Part shown: positions 1 through 6,367 of the stretch, in pieces
How the letters are laid out: every line of letters starts with the position of its first letter
How positions within the stretch are numbered: position 1 is the stretch's first letter
Assembly: GCA_035636095.1 (NCBI GenBank)
Contig: DASPZU010000082.1
Span: 1 to 19,731 of the forward strand
From: Gp7-AA10 sp035636095
Lineage (GTDB): Bacteria; Acidobacteriota; Thermoanaerobaculia; Gp7-AA8
Direction of reading: 5' to 3'
DNA length: 19,731 nucleotides
Made by a program: the position numbers and the translations under genes
The notes under the pieces: model-generated
The model's input: only the letters and a program-made list of their open reading frames with translations
Told to the model about the DNA's origin: nothing
Databases searched by the model: none

Positions 1-377
1 ATGTGCTGCTTGTTCTCGTTCCGTTCATGCCGACGCTGCCACTCGCGGTCGCGGTCCTTCTCATCCGCTTCTCGATTTCACAGATGGACGTGCCGACGCG
101 GCAGTCTTACCTGATGGCCGTCGTCGACGAGTCGGAACGCACCGCGGCGGCCGGCGTGACCGGCGTCGCGCGCACGACCGGTGCTGCGCTCGCGCCGGTG
201 TTGGCTGTCCCCGTGATTGCGAGCTCACATCACTGGCTGCCGTTCGTCGCCGCGGGCGTGTTGAAGATCGTGTACGACCTGCTTCTGCTGTGGAGTGCCC
301 GACCCCTCACCCGGTCCCGCGCCGCGGGACCACCCTCTCCCCGCTTGCGGGGAGAGGGACGGGGTGAGGGGCCCTAG
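1..377 (+). CDS. MFS transporter, C-terminal part (5' end outside window)
   Basis: The frame is open from the window edge to a TAG at 375-377, so only the last ~124 residues are seen. The text around 'DVPTRQSYLMAVV' followed by 'ERTAAAGVTGVARTTG' matches the conserved cytoplasmic loop and following helix in the C-terminal half of major facilitator superfamily efflux proteins. Two or three hydrophobic membrane segments are visible, including 'VAVLLIRFSI' and 'VLKIVYDLLLLWSA'. The substrate cannot be told. The last ~22 residues (rich in P, R, G and E) are not transporter sequence: they are the translation of a GC-rich palindromic repeat at 303-371, which has replaced or extended the native C-terminus. 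The GTG at 3 is probably an internal codon rather than the start. Confidence 0.8.
   Translation, partial: VLLVLVPFMPTLPLAVAVLLIRFSISQMDVPTRQSYLMAVVDESERTAAAGVTGVARTTGAALAPVLAVPVIASSHHWLPFVAAGVLKIVYDLLLLWSARPLTRSRAAGPPSPRLRGEGRGEGP
303..371. repeat. GC-rich REP-like palindromic repeat, copy 1
   Basis: An outer inverted repeat (cccctcaccc at 303-312 with gggtgagggg at 362-371) encloses two perfect hairpins. The first is ggtcccgc/gcgggacc at 313-331. The second is ccctctccccgc with cggggagaggg, ending near 358. Together they can fold into a cruciform or cloverleaf. The motif ccctctccccgc/gcggggagaggg recurs at 12143-12240 and 17962-18029. This copy overlaps the 3' end of the MFS gene and supplies its stop region. 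No T-run follows, so it is not a classical terminator. Confidence 0.85.
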
Positions 378-411
378 TCTTTCGGCTGATGCACGCTGGA
401 GGGAGGCGTCG

Positions 412-417
412 CAGAAT
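412..417 (+). promoter_or_regulatory. Candidate -10 element of a leaderless promoter for the 426 gene
   Basis: The hexamer cagaat ends 8 nt before the ATG at 426. It is a weak match (4 of 6 to TATAAT) and no convincing -35 is seen. A purine-rich gagggagg lies ~20 nt upstream, too far for a normal Shine-Dalgarno. It is listed because the same spacing recurs at better-supported starts in this window. Confidence 0.3.
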
Positions 418-425
418 TCGCAGCC

Positions 426-1277
426 ATGAACGAACTACAGATGCTCTCCAATCAGATGGCCGACATCGTCGGGTCGATCGCTCCTTCCGTCATTCAGGTT
501 CAGAACGCCAGCGGCGTTGTGTATGCGCGCGACGTTGTCCTCACCAACGCGCGCGCCCTGGGTCGCGAGGATGGCTTGCATGTGCGCACGCACGACAATC
601 GAACGCTCGACGCCGAGCTCCACGGATGGGACCCCGCCACCGGACTCGCGCTTTTGCGAACTCCGGGTCTCGATGCGCCGCCGGTGACGACCAGCGATGC
701 AGCGCGCGTCGGCAATCTCGCGATCGCGATCGCGAGATCGTGGAGCAATTCCGTGACAGCCAGCGTCGGCATCGTTTCCGTTATTGGTGGACCGCTCCGG
801 ACCGGGCGGGGAAGATCGATTGATGAAGTGATTCGCACGACCGCACCGATGCACGAAGGATTCGCGGGCGGCGCTTTCGTCGACATGTCGGGAAAGGTGA
901 TCGGCATCGCGACCGCGGCGGCCATTCGAGGACTCGGTGTGATCATTCCGGCCTCGATCGCGTGGAAGACCGCCGCCGCGCTTCTCGAGCACGGCCGCGT
1001 TCGCCGCGGATACCTCGGCGTTGCCGGACAGCCGGCGCGGACTGCCGAGGGGCAGGGATTACTGATTGCGGATGTGAAGTCGGACAGCCCCGCGTCGCAG
1101 GCCGGCTTGCTGGTCGGCGACGTGATCGTCGCGTTCGACGGACAGCCGGTGGAGTCGCCGGAAGATCTTCTGGATCTGCTCGCCGGCGATCGCGTCGGAA
1201 AGGCGGTGGCCATCAATCTTGTTCGCGGTGGTGCTTCGAAAGAAGTGAAGGTGACGGTTGGCGATCGTTCCACATGA
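426..1277 (+). CDS. HtrA-like pseudoprotease with PDZ domain, all catalytic residues lost
   Basis: This 283-residue protein has the HtrA (S1C) architecture: a trypsin-like domain at ~10-185 and a PDZ domain at ~195-280. Aligned by its motifs to DegP, the catalytic triad is absent. The His of 'VLTNNHVV' is Arg43 in 'VLTNARAL'. The Asp of 'DPRSDIALI' is Gly73 in 'DPATGLALL'. The Ser of 'GNSGGALV' is Ala147 in 'GFAGGAFV'. The flanking fold-defining residues are well kept, including 'TASVGIVSVIGG', 'GKVIGIATA' and 'GYLGV'. There is no signal peptide or membrane segment, so unlike normal HtrA it should be cytoplasmic. It is most likely a peptide- or protein-binding scaffold or sensor. The stop lies inside the next gene, a HTH regulator, giving a 20-nt overlap, so co-translation is likely. 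The ATG at 426 is the first plausible start; no Shine-Dalgarno is visible. Confidence 0.85.
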   Translation: MNELQMLSNQMADIVGSIAPSVIQVQNASGVVYARDVVLTNARALGREDGLHVRTHDNRTLDAELHGWDPATGLALLRTPGLDAPPVTTSDAARVGNLAIAIARSWSNSVTASVGIVSVIGGPLRTGRGRSIDEVIRTTAPMHEGFAGGAFVDMSGKVIGIATAAAIRGLGVIIPASIAWKTAAALLEHGRVRRGYLGVAGQPARTAEGQGLLIADVKSDSPASQAGLLVGDVIVAFDGQPVESPEDLLDLLAGDRVGKAVAINLVRGGASKEVKVTVGDRST

Positions 1278-1476
1278 GGAAAAACTGACGGCGCGCGAGC
1301 TGGAAGTGCTCGAGGTGCTGGCAGAAGGGTTGTCCAACAAGGCTATCGCCGCGCGACTCGAGATCAGCGAGCACACCGTGAAGTTTCATGTGTCATCGAT
1401 TTTTGCCAAGCTCGGCGCAGAAAATCGCACCGATGCCGTCCGCCGCGGGGTGAGGGGAGGCCTGATTACCCTATAA
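1258..1476 (+). CDS. Stand-alone LuxR/GerE-type HTH DNA-binding protein
   Basis: This 72-residue protein is almost entirely a LuxR C-terminal helix-turn-helix domain: 'LTARELEVLEVLAEG' then 'SNKAIAARLEISEHTVKFH' then 'SSIFAKLGAENRTDAV'. No receiver or ligand-binding domain is present. The frame is closed upstream by TGA at 1252-1254, so the TTG at 1258 is the earliest start. It lies inside the end of the pseudoprotease gene, in another frame, and has no Shine-Dalgarno, so it probably depends on translational coupling or reinitiation. The next gene can begin directly after its TAA. Known GerE domains dimerise and bind DNA. The inference is that the upstream PDZ pseudoprotease supplies the sensory input that is missing here. 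A programmed frameshift giving a fusion is possible but no slippery site was recognised. Confidence 0.85.
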   Translation: MAIVPHEEKLTARELEVLEVLAEGLSNKAIAARLEISEHTVKFHVSSIFAKLGAENRTDAVRRGVRGGLITL

Positions 1477-2049
1477 TTGTCGTGTCCGCTTCGGGTTCGA
1501 CACGACATGCTTGTGCTGGCGGCGTGGCTGTTGGTGAGTGCACTGCGCGAGCGCGCGGTGTTGATCTACCCTCGCGAACGCGTGTGGTTTCGCCGCGCGT
1601 TTCACACTTCGCATCAGCGCGAGCTGCAACGCCAATTGCGGCTGCGCTACGCGGTGGAAGTGCACGATCAAGTCGCGACCGACGACGCGCTCTTCGCGAT
1701 CGACATTCGCGGCGCGAAGCTCCTCGTTCTCTCCGCGCACGGCTGCCCGTATGGGATGTCGTTCAGCGGAAGGCATCAGCGCACGCTCGACGAATCGGAT
1801 CAGGCGCGCCTGAGCGCGTTCTTCGCGCAGCTCGCGCCCGACGCGACCATCATCCTGCAGAGCTGCTACACCGGTCTGGGTTTCGCCCGCACCGTAAAAA
1901 AAGCCGCCGGGCCGAATCGGCACGTCATCGCAGCGGATGGCGAGATTCCCCGCGACGGCGTGGTGATCACATCGGTCGCGCCGCTCGACGTCGCCATCAC
2001 CTGTCGCGACGAGCGCGGCCGTCCGTGGGACTGCAAAGTAAGACTGTAG
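1477..2049 (+). CDS. Small clan CD (caspase/CHAT-like) peptidase-like protein
   Basis: This protein has 190 residues from the TTG at 1477, or 180 from the ATG at 1507. The later start places a hydrophobic stretch ('MLVLAAWLLVSAL') at the N-terminus, possibly a signal or membrane anchor. The core shows the two-strand signature of clan CD peptidases. A hydrophobic strand ends in His-Gly ('KLLVLSAHG', His88 in the longer form), and 42 residues later a second strand ends in Ser-Cys ('ATIILQSCYTGLG', Cys130). This resembles the H-G and 'LSACETG' motifs of CHAT domains and the H-G / A-C dyad of caspases and MARTX or C80 cysteine proteases. The C-terminal part ('HVIAADGEIPRDG') fits a further strand with substrate loop. 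The TTG start follows the HTH gene's stop codon with no gap, so the three genes from 426 look like one operon. Function is inferred from the motifs only; a non-peptidase fold with chance motifs is the alternative. Confidence 0.6.
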   Translation: MSCPLRVRHDMLVLAAWLLVSALRERAVLIYPRERVWFRRAFHTSHQRELQRQLRLRYAVEVHDQVATDDALFAIDIRGAKLLVLSAHGCPYGMSFSGRHQRTLDESDQARLSAFFAQLAPDATIILQSCYTGLGFARTVKKAAGPNRHVIAADGEIPRDGVVITSVAPLDVAITCRDERGRPWDCKVRL

Positions 2050-2054
2050 ACATA

Positions 2055-2251
2055 TGGGGTCAGGTCTTTGCTTCTCGATACCGTCTACACTGTATAGAAA
2101 ATCTCGTTAGCCATATTGTATGAACAGTTTACGTGCCTTCTGCGCAAGTACGAGTTTCTCGATGCCGTCGACGTTACTGCTCGCTTTACGGGCGGTTACC
2201 CTTGACTTCTACATATCGTAGACGAAAGCGAGAATCAAAGACCTGACCCCA
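2055..2251. mobile_element. MITE-like element with terminal inverted repeats
   Basis: A perfect 16-bp terminal inverted repeat (tggggtcaggtctttg at 2055-2070 and its complement at 2236-2251) bounds a 197-bp element without its own gene. The repeats continue imperfectly to ~37 bp, both containing a 'ttctcg' block and a 'cgtctac' block. The ~120-bp interior (2092-2214) is less GC-rich than the flanks and encodes nothing recognisable. No clear target-site duplication is seen. Size, ends and lack of coding capacity fit a non-autonomous element moved by a transposase elsewhere. The right end stops exactly where the kinase remnant begins. Confidence 0.6.
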
Positions 2252-2431
2252 CTCGCACCCGGCACACGTCTCGGAAGGTACGAAGTCCGCTCGCTGCTCG
2301 GGGCGGGCGGGATGGGGGAGGTGTTGGCCCAGGAAACCCTCGAGCTCGACCGAGAAAATGGCGCGTCCGGCGCGAATGATCGGCGCCAGGGTCTTTTCGA
2401 TGCTGTGTGGCAGCGTCCGGAGACTCGATGA
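2252..2431 (+). pseudogene. Remnant of a Ser/Thr protein kinase N-terminus
   Basis: Reading from 2252 in frame, the translation contains 'LAPGTRLGRYEVRSLLG' followed by 'AGGMGEV'. This is the characteristic start of bacterial Pkn-type Ser/Thr kinases, including the glycine-rich ATP loop. Similarity fades after ~34 residues ('LAQETLELDR'), where a 'VALK'-type segment with the catalytic lysine should follow. The frame ends at TGA 2429-2431 with no kinase catalytic loop anywhere. The start codon is missing because the MITE-like element's right end abuts directly. It is best read as a gene fragment left by insertion and deletion; it should not be expressed as a kinase. From 2432 to 2475 nothing is recognised. 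Confidence 0.65.
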
Positions 2432-2475
2432 AGTGGTTCGATGAAACGATGGGCCCGGTTGAGCATTAAGAGGCC

Positions 2476-2539
2476 GAATTTCGAATTGAGAATTTAAAAT
2501 TAGGAACGAGCACAATTCTTAATTCTTCATTCGAAATTC
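2476..2539. repeat. AT-rich inverted repeat (26-bp arms)
   Basis: The arms at 2476-2501 and 2514-2539 match at 22 of 26 positions and are separated by a 12-nt loop. They are built from 'gaattt'/'aaattc' units, and 2540-2554 adds another near-palindrome of the same type. The base composition is very AT-rich against a GC-rich background. Such a stem could form a cruciform or a weak transcript end, but it lacks a GC-rich stem with a T-run, so calling it a terminator is not justified. Confidence 0.7.
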
Positions 2540-2578
2540 GAAATTCTTAATTTCAAAACGTCTCTCTGGGCACGCTCG

Positions 2579-2584
2579 TATATC
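2579..2584 (+). promoter_or_regulatory. Candidate -10 element for the 2593 gene (leaderless)
   Basis: The hexamer tatatc ends 8 nt before the ATG at 2593. There is no Shine-Dalgarno between them, so the mRNA may begin at or very near the start codon. No good -35 is evident. Confidence 0.35.
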
Positions 2585-2592
2585 TTTCGACC

Positions 2593-4218
2593 ATGCTCCT
2601 CGCCGCCGCCTTACTCCACTTCTCGACGTTCCTCGGCGGCCGCGGTCTCGAATTCGCCGGCCAGGTCGCGTTCGATCCATCCGGAAACATCGTGGTCGCG
2701 GGCTCGACCGAATCGACTGATTTTCCCGGAACCACTGGTCCACCCAAGCGCGTTGACGCCTTCATCGGCAAGCTCACTCCCGACGGCTCGCGCATTTTGT
2801 GGATGAAATTCCTCGGCGGCACCGGATCGGAGGACACGCTCGGACTGGCCGTCGATGCAAACGGTTTGATTTATGTTTGCGGACGAACAGACTCCCGCGA
2901 TTTTCCGATCACCGCGAATGCCGCGCAGAAGAATTTTGCCGGCGGCATTTACGACGGCTACGTCGCCAAGCTCAGCCCGGAAGGTGAAATTCTCTACGCG
3001 ACCTATTTCGGCGGGAATGGCGGCGACGCGCCCGATGGGATTGCGGTCGATGGTCAGGGCAACTTCGTGATTGCCGGTGACACCTTCTCGACCGATTTTC
3101 CGCTGCTGCATTCTTTTCAGAATGCCAACCGGGGAGGAAGCGATCTCTTCATCACGCGTTTCACGGCCGATGGTCAAGTCGTTTATTCGACGCTGCTGGG
3201 CAGCTCGGCATCCGACGCGGGACATGGAGTTGCGGTCGATGGGCAAGGCAACGCATGGTTCATCGGCGCCGCTCGCAAAGGCGATTTTCCGGTCGTCAAT
3301 GCGTTGCAGCCGAACTACGGCGGCGGCGTCGGCGACGCGGTGATTGTCAAAGTCGCGCCGGATGGAACCATTCTCAACTCGACTTATTTCGGCGGCTCGA
3401 GCGGCGATTTCGGCGACGCCATCGCTGTCGCTCCCGATGGAAGTGTGTGGATCCTCGGTCGAGGCGATTCGCCGGACATGCCGCAGGTCAATCCGATTCA
3501 AGGGCAGGGTGGGATGGTCGACACCTTTGTGGCGCGGCTGAGCAGCGATGCGAAAACGGTCCTCTTCTCGACGTTTCTGGGCGGAAGTCGCAGCGATTTT
3601 CCGCTCGATATCGTGTTGACGTCCGATGGACAGCCGATCGTGTGCGGCGAAACGACGTCGGAAGATTTCCCGCTGCGTCGCGCGGTGCAGAATGTCAATG
3701 GCGGTGGCTCCGGCGACGCCTTCGTGACCATGCTGAAGCGCGACGGCTCCGGCATCGTCTTCTCCACTTACCTAGGCGGTGCGGGCTTCGACGTGTGCAG
3801 CTCGCTGGCGCGCGATCGCGAAAACTTCGTCGTGTTTTCGGGCAGCACCGCTTCACCGAATTTCCCGCTCTTCAATCCGATGCAGTCGACCTTCCGCAAT
3901 GGCGACGACTTCGTCGCCAAGGTCGACTTCACCGTCGATCTGCGCCTAACATTTACGGCGCCCGGGAGTTTCACTTTGGAAAACGTCGGCGCGAATGACG
4001 CTACCGATGTCGTGCTGACTGTAGGAAAACAGCGCTTCACGATGCCTTCATTGGCTCCTGGTGAGAAAAGAGACATCGTGGTGAAGATCCCGCCTTCGCG
4101 AACCGTCACGGCGGCCGTCGAAGCAGCCGAGCCGCTACGCCACCGCGCAGAAGCGACTGTAACTGTCGAAGTGCCCGACTATGAGAGAATCCGGCCGTCC
4201 AAAAGGAGACCACAATGA
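2593..4218 (+). CDS. Secreted SBBP-repeat beta-propeller protein
   Basis: This 541-residue protein starts with a short hydrophobic N-terminus ('MLLAAALLHFSTFLGG'). Seven copies follow of a ~55-residue unit of the SBBP (seven-bladed beta-propeller) family, each of the form 'STYFGG..GD...IAVD..GN..VAG.T.S.DFP'. They begin at roughly residues 10, 70, 125, 185, 240, 295 and 350. Seven units would close a seven-bladed propeller. After ~residue 450 a beta-rich tail ('VDLRLTFTAPGSFTLENVG') resembles CARDB or DUF11-type domains of exported proteins. It is expected outside the cytoplasm, with a binding or structural role that cannot be specified. The first repeat begins within the N-terminus, so a cleavable signal is uncertain. 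Its stop overlaps the ATG of the next gene (ATGA), so the two are probably co-translated. Confidence 0.85.
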   Translation: MLLAAALLHFSTFLGGRGLEFAGQVAFDPSGNIVVAGSTESTDFPGTTGPPKRVDAFIGKLTPDGSRILWMKFLGGTGSEDTLGLAVDANGLIYVCGRTDSRDFPITANAAQKNFAGGIYDGYVAKLSPEGEILYATYFGGNGGDAPDGIAVDGQGNFVIAGDTFSTDFPLLHSFQNANRGGSDLFITRFTADGQVVYSTLLGSSASDAGHGVAVDGQGNAWFIGAARKGDFPVVNALQPNYGGGVGDAVIVKVAPDGTILNSTYFGGSSGDFGDAIAVAPDGSVWILGRGDSPDMPQVNPIQGQGGMVDTFVARLSSDAKTVLFSTFLGGSRSDFPLDIVLTSDGQPIVCGETTSEDFPLRRAVQNVNGGGSGDAFVTMLKRDGSGIVFSTYLGGAGFDVCSSLARDRENFVVFSGSTASPNFPLFNPMQSTFRNGDDFVAKVDFTVDLRLTFTAPGSFTLENVGANDATDVVLTVGKQRFTMPSLAPGEKRDIVVKIPPSRTVTAAVEAAEPLRHRAEATVTVEVPDYERIRPSKRRPQ

Positions 4219-4658
4219 AAAAGCTTTTCATCGCCGCGACCGCTCTCATTGCAGTTGTGGCATACGCGCAGGAGCATCCCGAACACCCCAAGAACAAGCC
4301 GGCGCCTAAACAATCTCGTGCCTACACGATGGACGAGCTGGAGAAGGCCATTACCGCCGAGATCCAGAACGCACAGAAGGCGGACGGCGCCTACCATGTG
4401 AAAGACGGCGACAAGACCTGGAACCTGACGCTCGATCACGTTCACACGGAGCGGCTGGCACGTGTGGATCCGAAGACATATTTCGCATGCGTAGATTTCA
4501 AATCGGATGACAACCACACCGTCGATGTCGATTTCTTCATGAAAGACGACGGCGAGAAGCTGGTGCTCAGCGACGCGTCGCTTCACAAGGTCGACGGCAA
4601 AGCGCGCTACAACTGGCAGGAGAAGGACGGCTACTGGGTCAAGGTGCCCGCCAAGTAA
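4215..4658 (+). CDS. Small secreted protein of unknown function
   Basis: The product has 147 residues. A classical signal peptide ('MKKLFIAATALIAVVAYA') probably ends near residue 18-19. The mature part begins with a His/Pro/Lys-rich linker and continues with a mixed alpha/beta domain rich in D, K, Y and W, with a single Cys in 'KTYFACVDF'. I do not recognise the family. A strong Shine-Dalgarno (aaaaggag at 4201-4208) lies 6 nt before the ATG, although the start codon overlaps the stop of the propeller gene. It is therefore both coupled and independently initiated. The pairing suggests that the two secreted proteins act together. Its stop codon directly abuts the stop of the convergent helicase gene with no base between. 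Confidence 0.8.
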   Translation: MKKLFIAATALIAVVAYAQEHPEHPKNKPAPKQSRAYTMDELEKAITAEIQNAQKADGAYHVKDGDKTWNLTLDHVHTERLARVDPKTYFACVDFKSDDNHTVDVDFFMKDDGEKLVLSDASLHKVDGKARYNWQEKDGYWVKVPAK

Positions 4659-5861
4659 TCAGACGCGAGTGCGCGTTCGGGTGGGCGGCTTTTGACGCTC
4701 CACCCACGGCTCGACTCCCGGAACTGTGCAGCGCGGGATGGGCTGACCGAGGGCCGCTTCGATCTGCCGGACCATCATGAGGTCCTGCCACGTCACGATC
4801 GACGACACGATGCCTTCGCGATCGACGCGCGCCGTGCGGCCGGCGCGATGGATGTAGTCCTCGACATTTTCAGGGATGTCGAAATTGATGACGTGCTCGA
4901 TGCCGGGGACATCGATGCCGCGTCCGGCGATGTCGGTCGCGACCAGGATGCGATGCGAGCCCTCGCGAAAATTCGAGAGCGCCTGCACACGCTTTCCCTG
5001 CGACTGATCGGAGTGAATGCGCGTGACCGGATGTCCCTGCCGATGCAGGATGTGGTAGAGCCATTCGGCGTCGACTCTGCGCCGCGCGAAGACCAGCGTG
5101 CTGCCCAGCTCCTGATGCAATAGGGCCAGCAGCGCCGGCCGCTTGTTCTCGGGCGCGACGACGTAGAGTCGATGCGTGATTCCCACGGCCGCTCTGCCGA
5201 CCGGCGTGATGTCGATGCGGAGCGGATCGCGGAGCATGGTGCGCGCCAGCTCTTCGATGGCCGGGGGCATGGTGGCCGAGAACATCATGGTGCGGCGCGT
5301 CTTTGGGATCTTGCCCAGGATCTGGCGGACCTGGGGGAGGAAGCCGAGGTCGAGCATATGGTCGGCTTCGTCGAGGACGAGCTCTTCGACTTTGTCGACC
5401 CGAATCGTCCTTCGGTTGATGTGATCGAGCAGGCGTCCCGGCGTGGCCACCACGATGTCGGGTTGCTCTTTGATGGCCTGCATCTGCCCTTTCATCTTCA
5501 CGCCGCCGATGAGGCAGGCCGCTTTGAGATCGTGATTCTTTCCAAACAGCTCGATGAAGGCTTGTGTCTGCAGGGCGATTTCCCGGGTCGGCGAAATGAT
5601 CAGCGCGCGAAGACCTCCGCCGTGCTGTAATTTTTCGGCGAGCGGAATGACGAAGGCGGCAGTTTTGCCGGAGCCGGTCTGGGCCAGCGCGATGATGTCG
5701 CGACCGCGGAGTGCCAGTGGAATGACCGCCGACTGGATGGGCGTGGGATGCTCGAATCCGACTTCGCGAATCGACTGCCGAATCGGCGTGCTGAGCCCGA
5801 GATCATCGAACTTCTCGCCCGTGGTCGGGACGGGATGATGCGGAATGCGGTCAACGTTCAC
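4659..5861 (-). CDS. rhlE: DEAD-box ATP-dependent RNA helicase (RhlE-like)
   Basis: The 400-residue protein contains the full set of DEAD-box motifs. These are the Q motif ('GFEHPTPIQ'), motif I 'AQTGSGKT' (60-67), Ia 'PTREIALQ', 'TPGRLLDH', motif II 'DEAD' (164-167), motif III 'SAT' (195-197), 'TDIAGRGIDVPG' and motif VI 'HRAGRTAR'. The basic C-terminal tail is short, and the overall form resembles RhlE-type helicases that remodel rRNA and mRNA structure; the symbol is by resemblance. The start is GTG at 5861; the nearby ATG at 5871 is out of frame. No Shine-Dalgarno is seen, but tatgat ends 8 nt before the GTG, suggesting a leaderless transcript. Only 20 bp separate this start from the divergent zinc-ribbon gene. 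Confidence 0.93.
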   Translation of the reverse strand: MNVDRIPHHPVPTTGEKFDDLGLSTPIRQSIREVGFEHPTPIQSAVIPLALRGRDIIALAQTGSGKTAAFVIPLAEKLQHGGGLRALIISPTREIALQTQAFIELFGKNHDLKAACLIGGVKMKGQMQAIKEQPDIVVATPGRLLDHINRRTIRVDKVEELVLDEADHMLDLGFLPQVRQILGKIPKTRRTMMFSATMPPAIEELARTMLRDPLRIDITPVGRAAVGITHRLYVVAPENKRPALLALLHQELGSTLVFARRRVDAEWLYHILHRQGHPVTRIHSDQSQGKRVQALSNFREGSHRILVATDIAGRGIDVPGIEHVINFDIPENVEDYIHRAGRTARVDREGIVSSIVTWQDLMMVRQIEAALGQPIPRCTVPGVEPWVERQKPPTRTRTRV

Positions 5862-5869
5862 TGTGGTGC

Positions 5870-5875
5870 ATCATA
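5870..5875 (-). promoter_or_regulatory. Candidate -10 element of leaderless helicase promoter
   Basis: On the minus strand the hexamer reads tatgat (5 of 6 to TATAAT) and is followed by 8 nt and then the GTG start at 5861. The divergent gene starts at 5882, so any -35 would lie inside that gene's coding sequence. The plus-strand counterpart for 5882 is weak. Confidence 0.45.
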
Positions 5876-5881
5876 AAGCGG

Positions 5882-6367
5882 ATGGCCGACCACGACCGCT
5901 ACTGCGCATACTGTCGCACGCTGATTCCGCGCAGCGCGAGGGTCTGTCCGGAGTGTGGGACCTACGCCGGCGACGTCTTCGACGGCAAGCTTCCCAGGCA
6001 GCGTCGCAAATCGAGCGGCGTGTGGATTGTTTTGCTGCTGCTGATGGCAGCGGGCGGCGGCGCCTATTGGTATCGGAATCAGAAGCTGAAGGTTCCGCGC
6101 GCGGACACCGGTCCGGTGCGCGTGGTCGGTGATCGTCCGGGCGGAGCGCGGCGGGCGCCGGGGGCCGCCATCAACGAGGCCGAAGCGGCCATGACGCTGC
6201 GACACTACTTCGCGGCGCAGGAGCATCCGATGAAGAGTGAATGCCTGGCGCTGATCGGCAAGGGCTATCACGACGGCAATTACACCTTCGACGCTGTCAA
6301 TGCGTGCGATCGAACGCGGCTGGGGCGGTGGAACGTCGAGGCCAAGTCGAAAAACGTATCGCAATAA
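5882..6367 (+). CDS. Zinc-ribbon single-pass membrane protein, function unknown
   Basis: This 161-residue protein starts with a zinc-ribbon of two CxxC knuckles (Cys8/11 and Cys22/25, 'CAYCRTLIPRSARVCPEC'). A basic linker and one transmembrane helix (~46-63, 'GVWIVLLLLMAAGGGAYWY') follow. The remaining ~95 residues hold two further cysteines ('KSECLAL' and 'VNACDRT') that could form a disulphide if exported. The topology would put the zinc ribbon in the cytoplasm. Proteins with a zinc ribbon before a membrane helix are common and mostly uncharacterised, and no specific function is claimed. It is transcribed divergently from the helicase. Its TAA directly abuts the stop codon of the convergent response regulator. 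Confidence 0.75.
   Translation: MADHDRYCAYCRTLIPRSARVCPECGTYAGDVFDGKLPRQRRKSSGVWIVLLLLMAAGGGAYWYRNQKLKVPRADTGPVRVVGDRPGGARRAPGAAINEAEAAMTLRHYFAAQEHPMKSECLALIGKGYHDGNYTFDAVNACDRTRLGRWNVEAKSKNVSQ

Noticed and set aside
715..738. Perfect 24-bp palindrome containing overlapping gcgatcgc octamers, like cyanobacterial HIP1
   Set aside because: It encodes the Ala-Ile-Ala-Ile-Ala strand of the HtrA-like protein through repeated gcg/atc codons. Isolated octamers elsewhere are few, so it is probably a codon-use coincidence.
2476..2554. AT-rich inverted repeat as a Rho-independent terminator
   Set aside because: The stem is AT-rich with mismatches and has no clean T-run after a GC stem, and no intact gene ends just before it.
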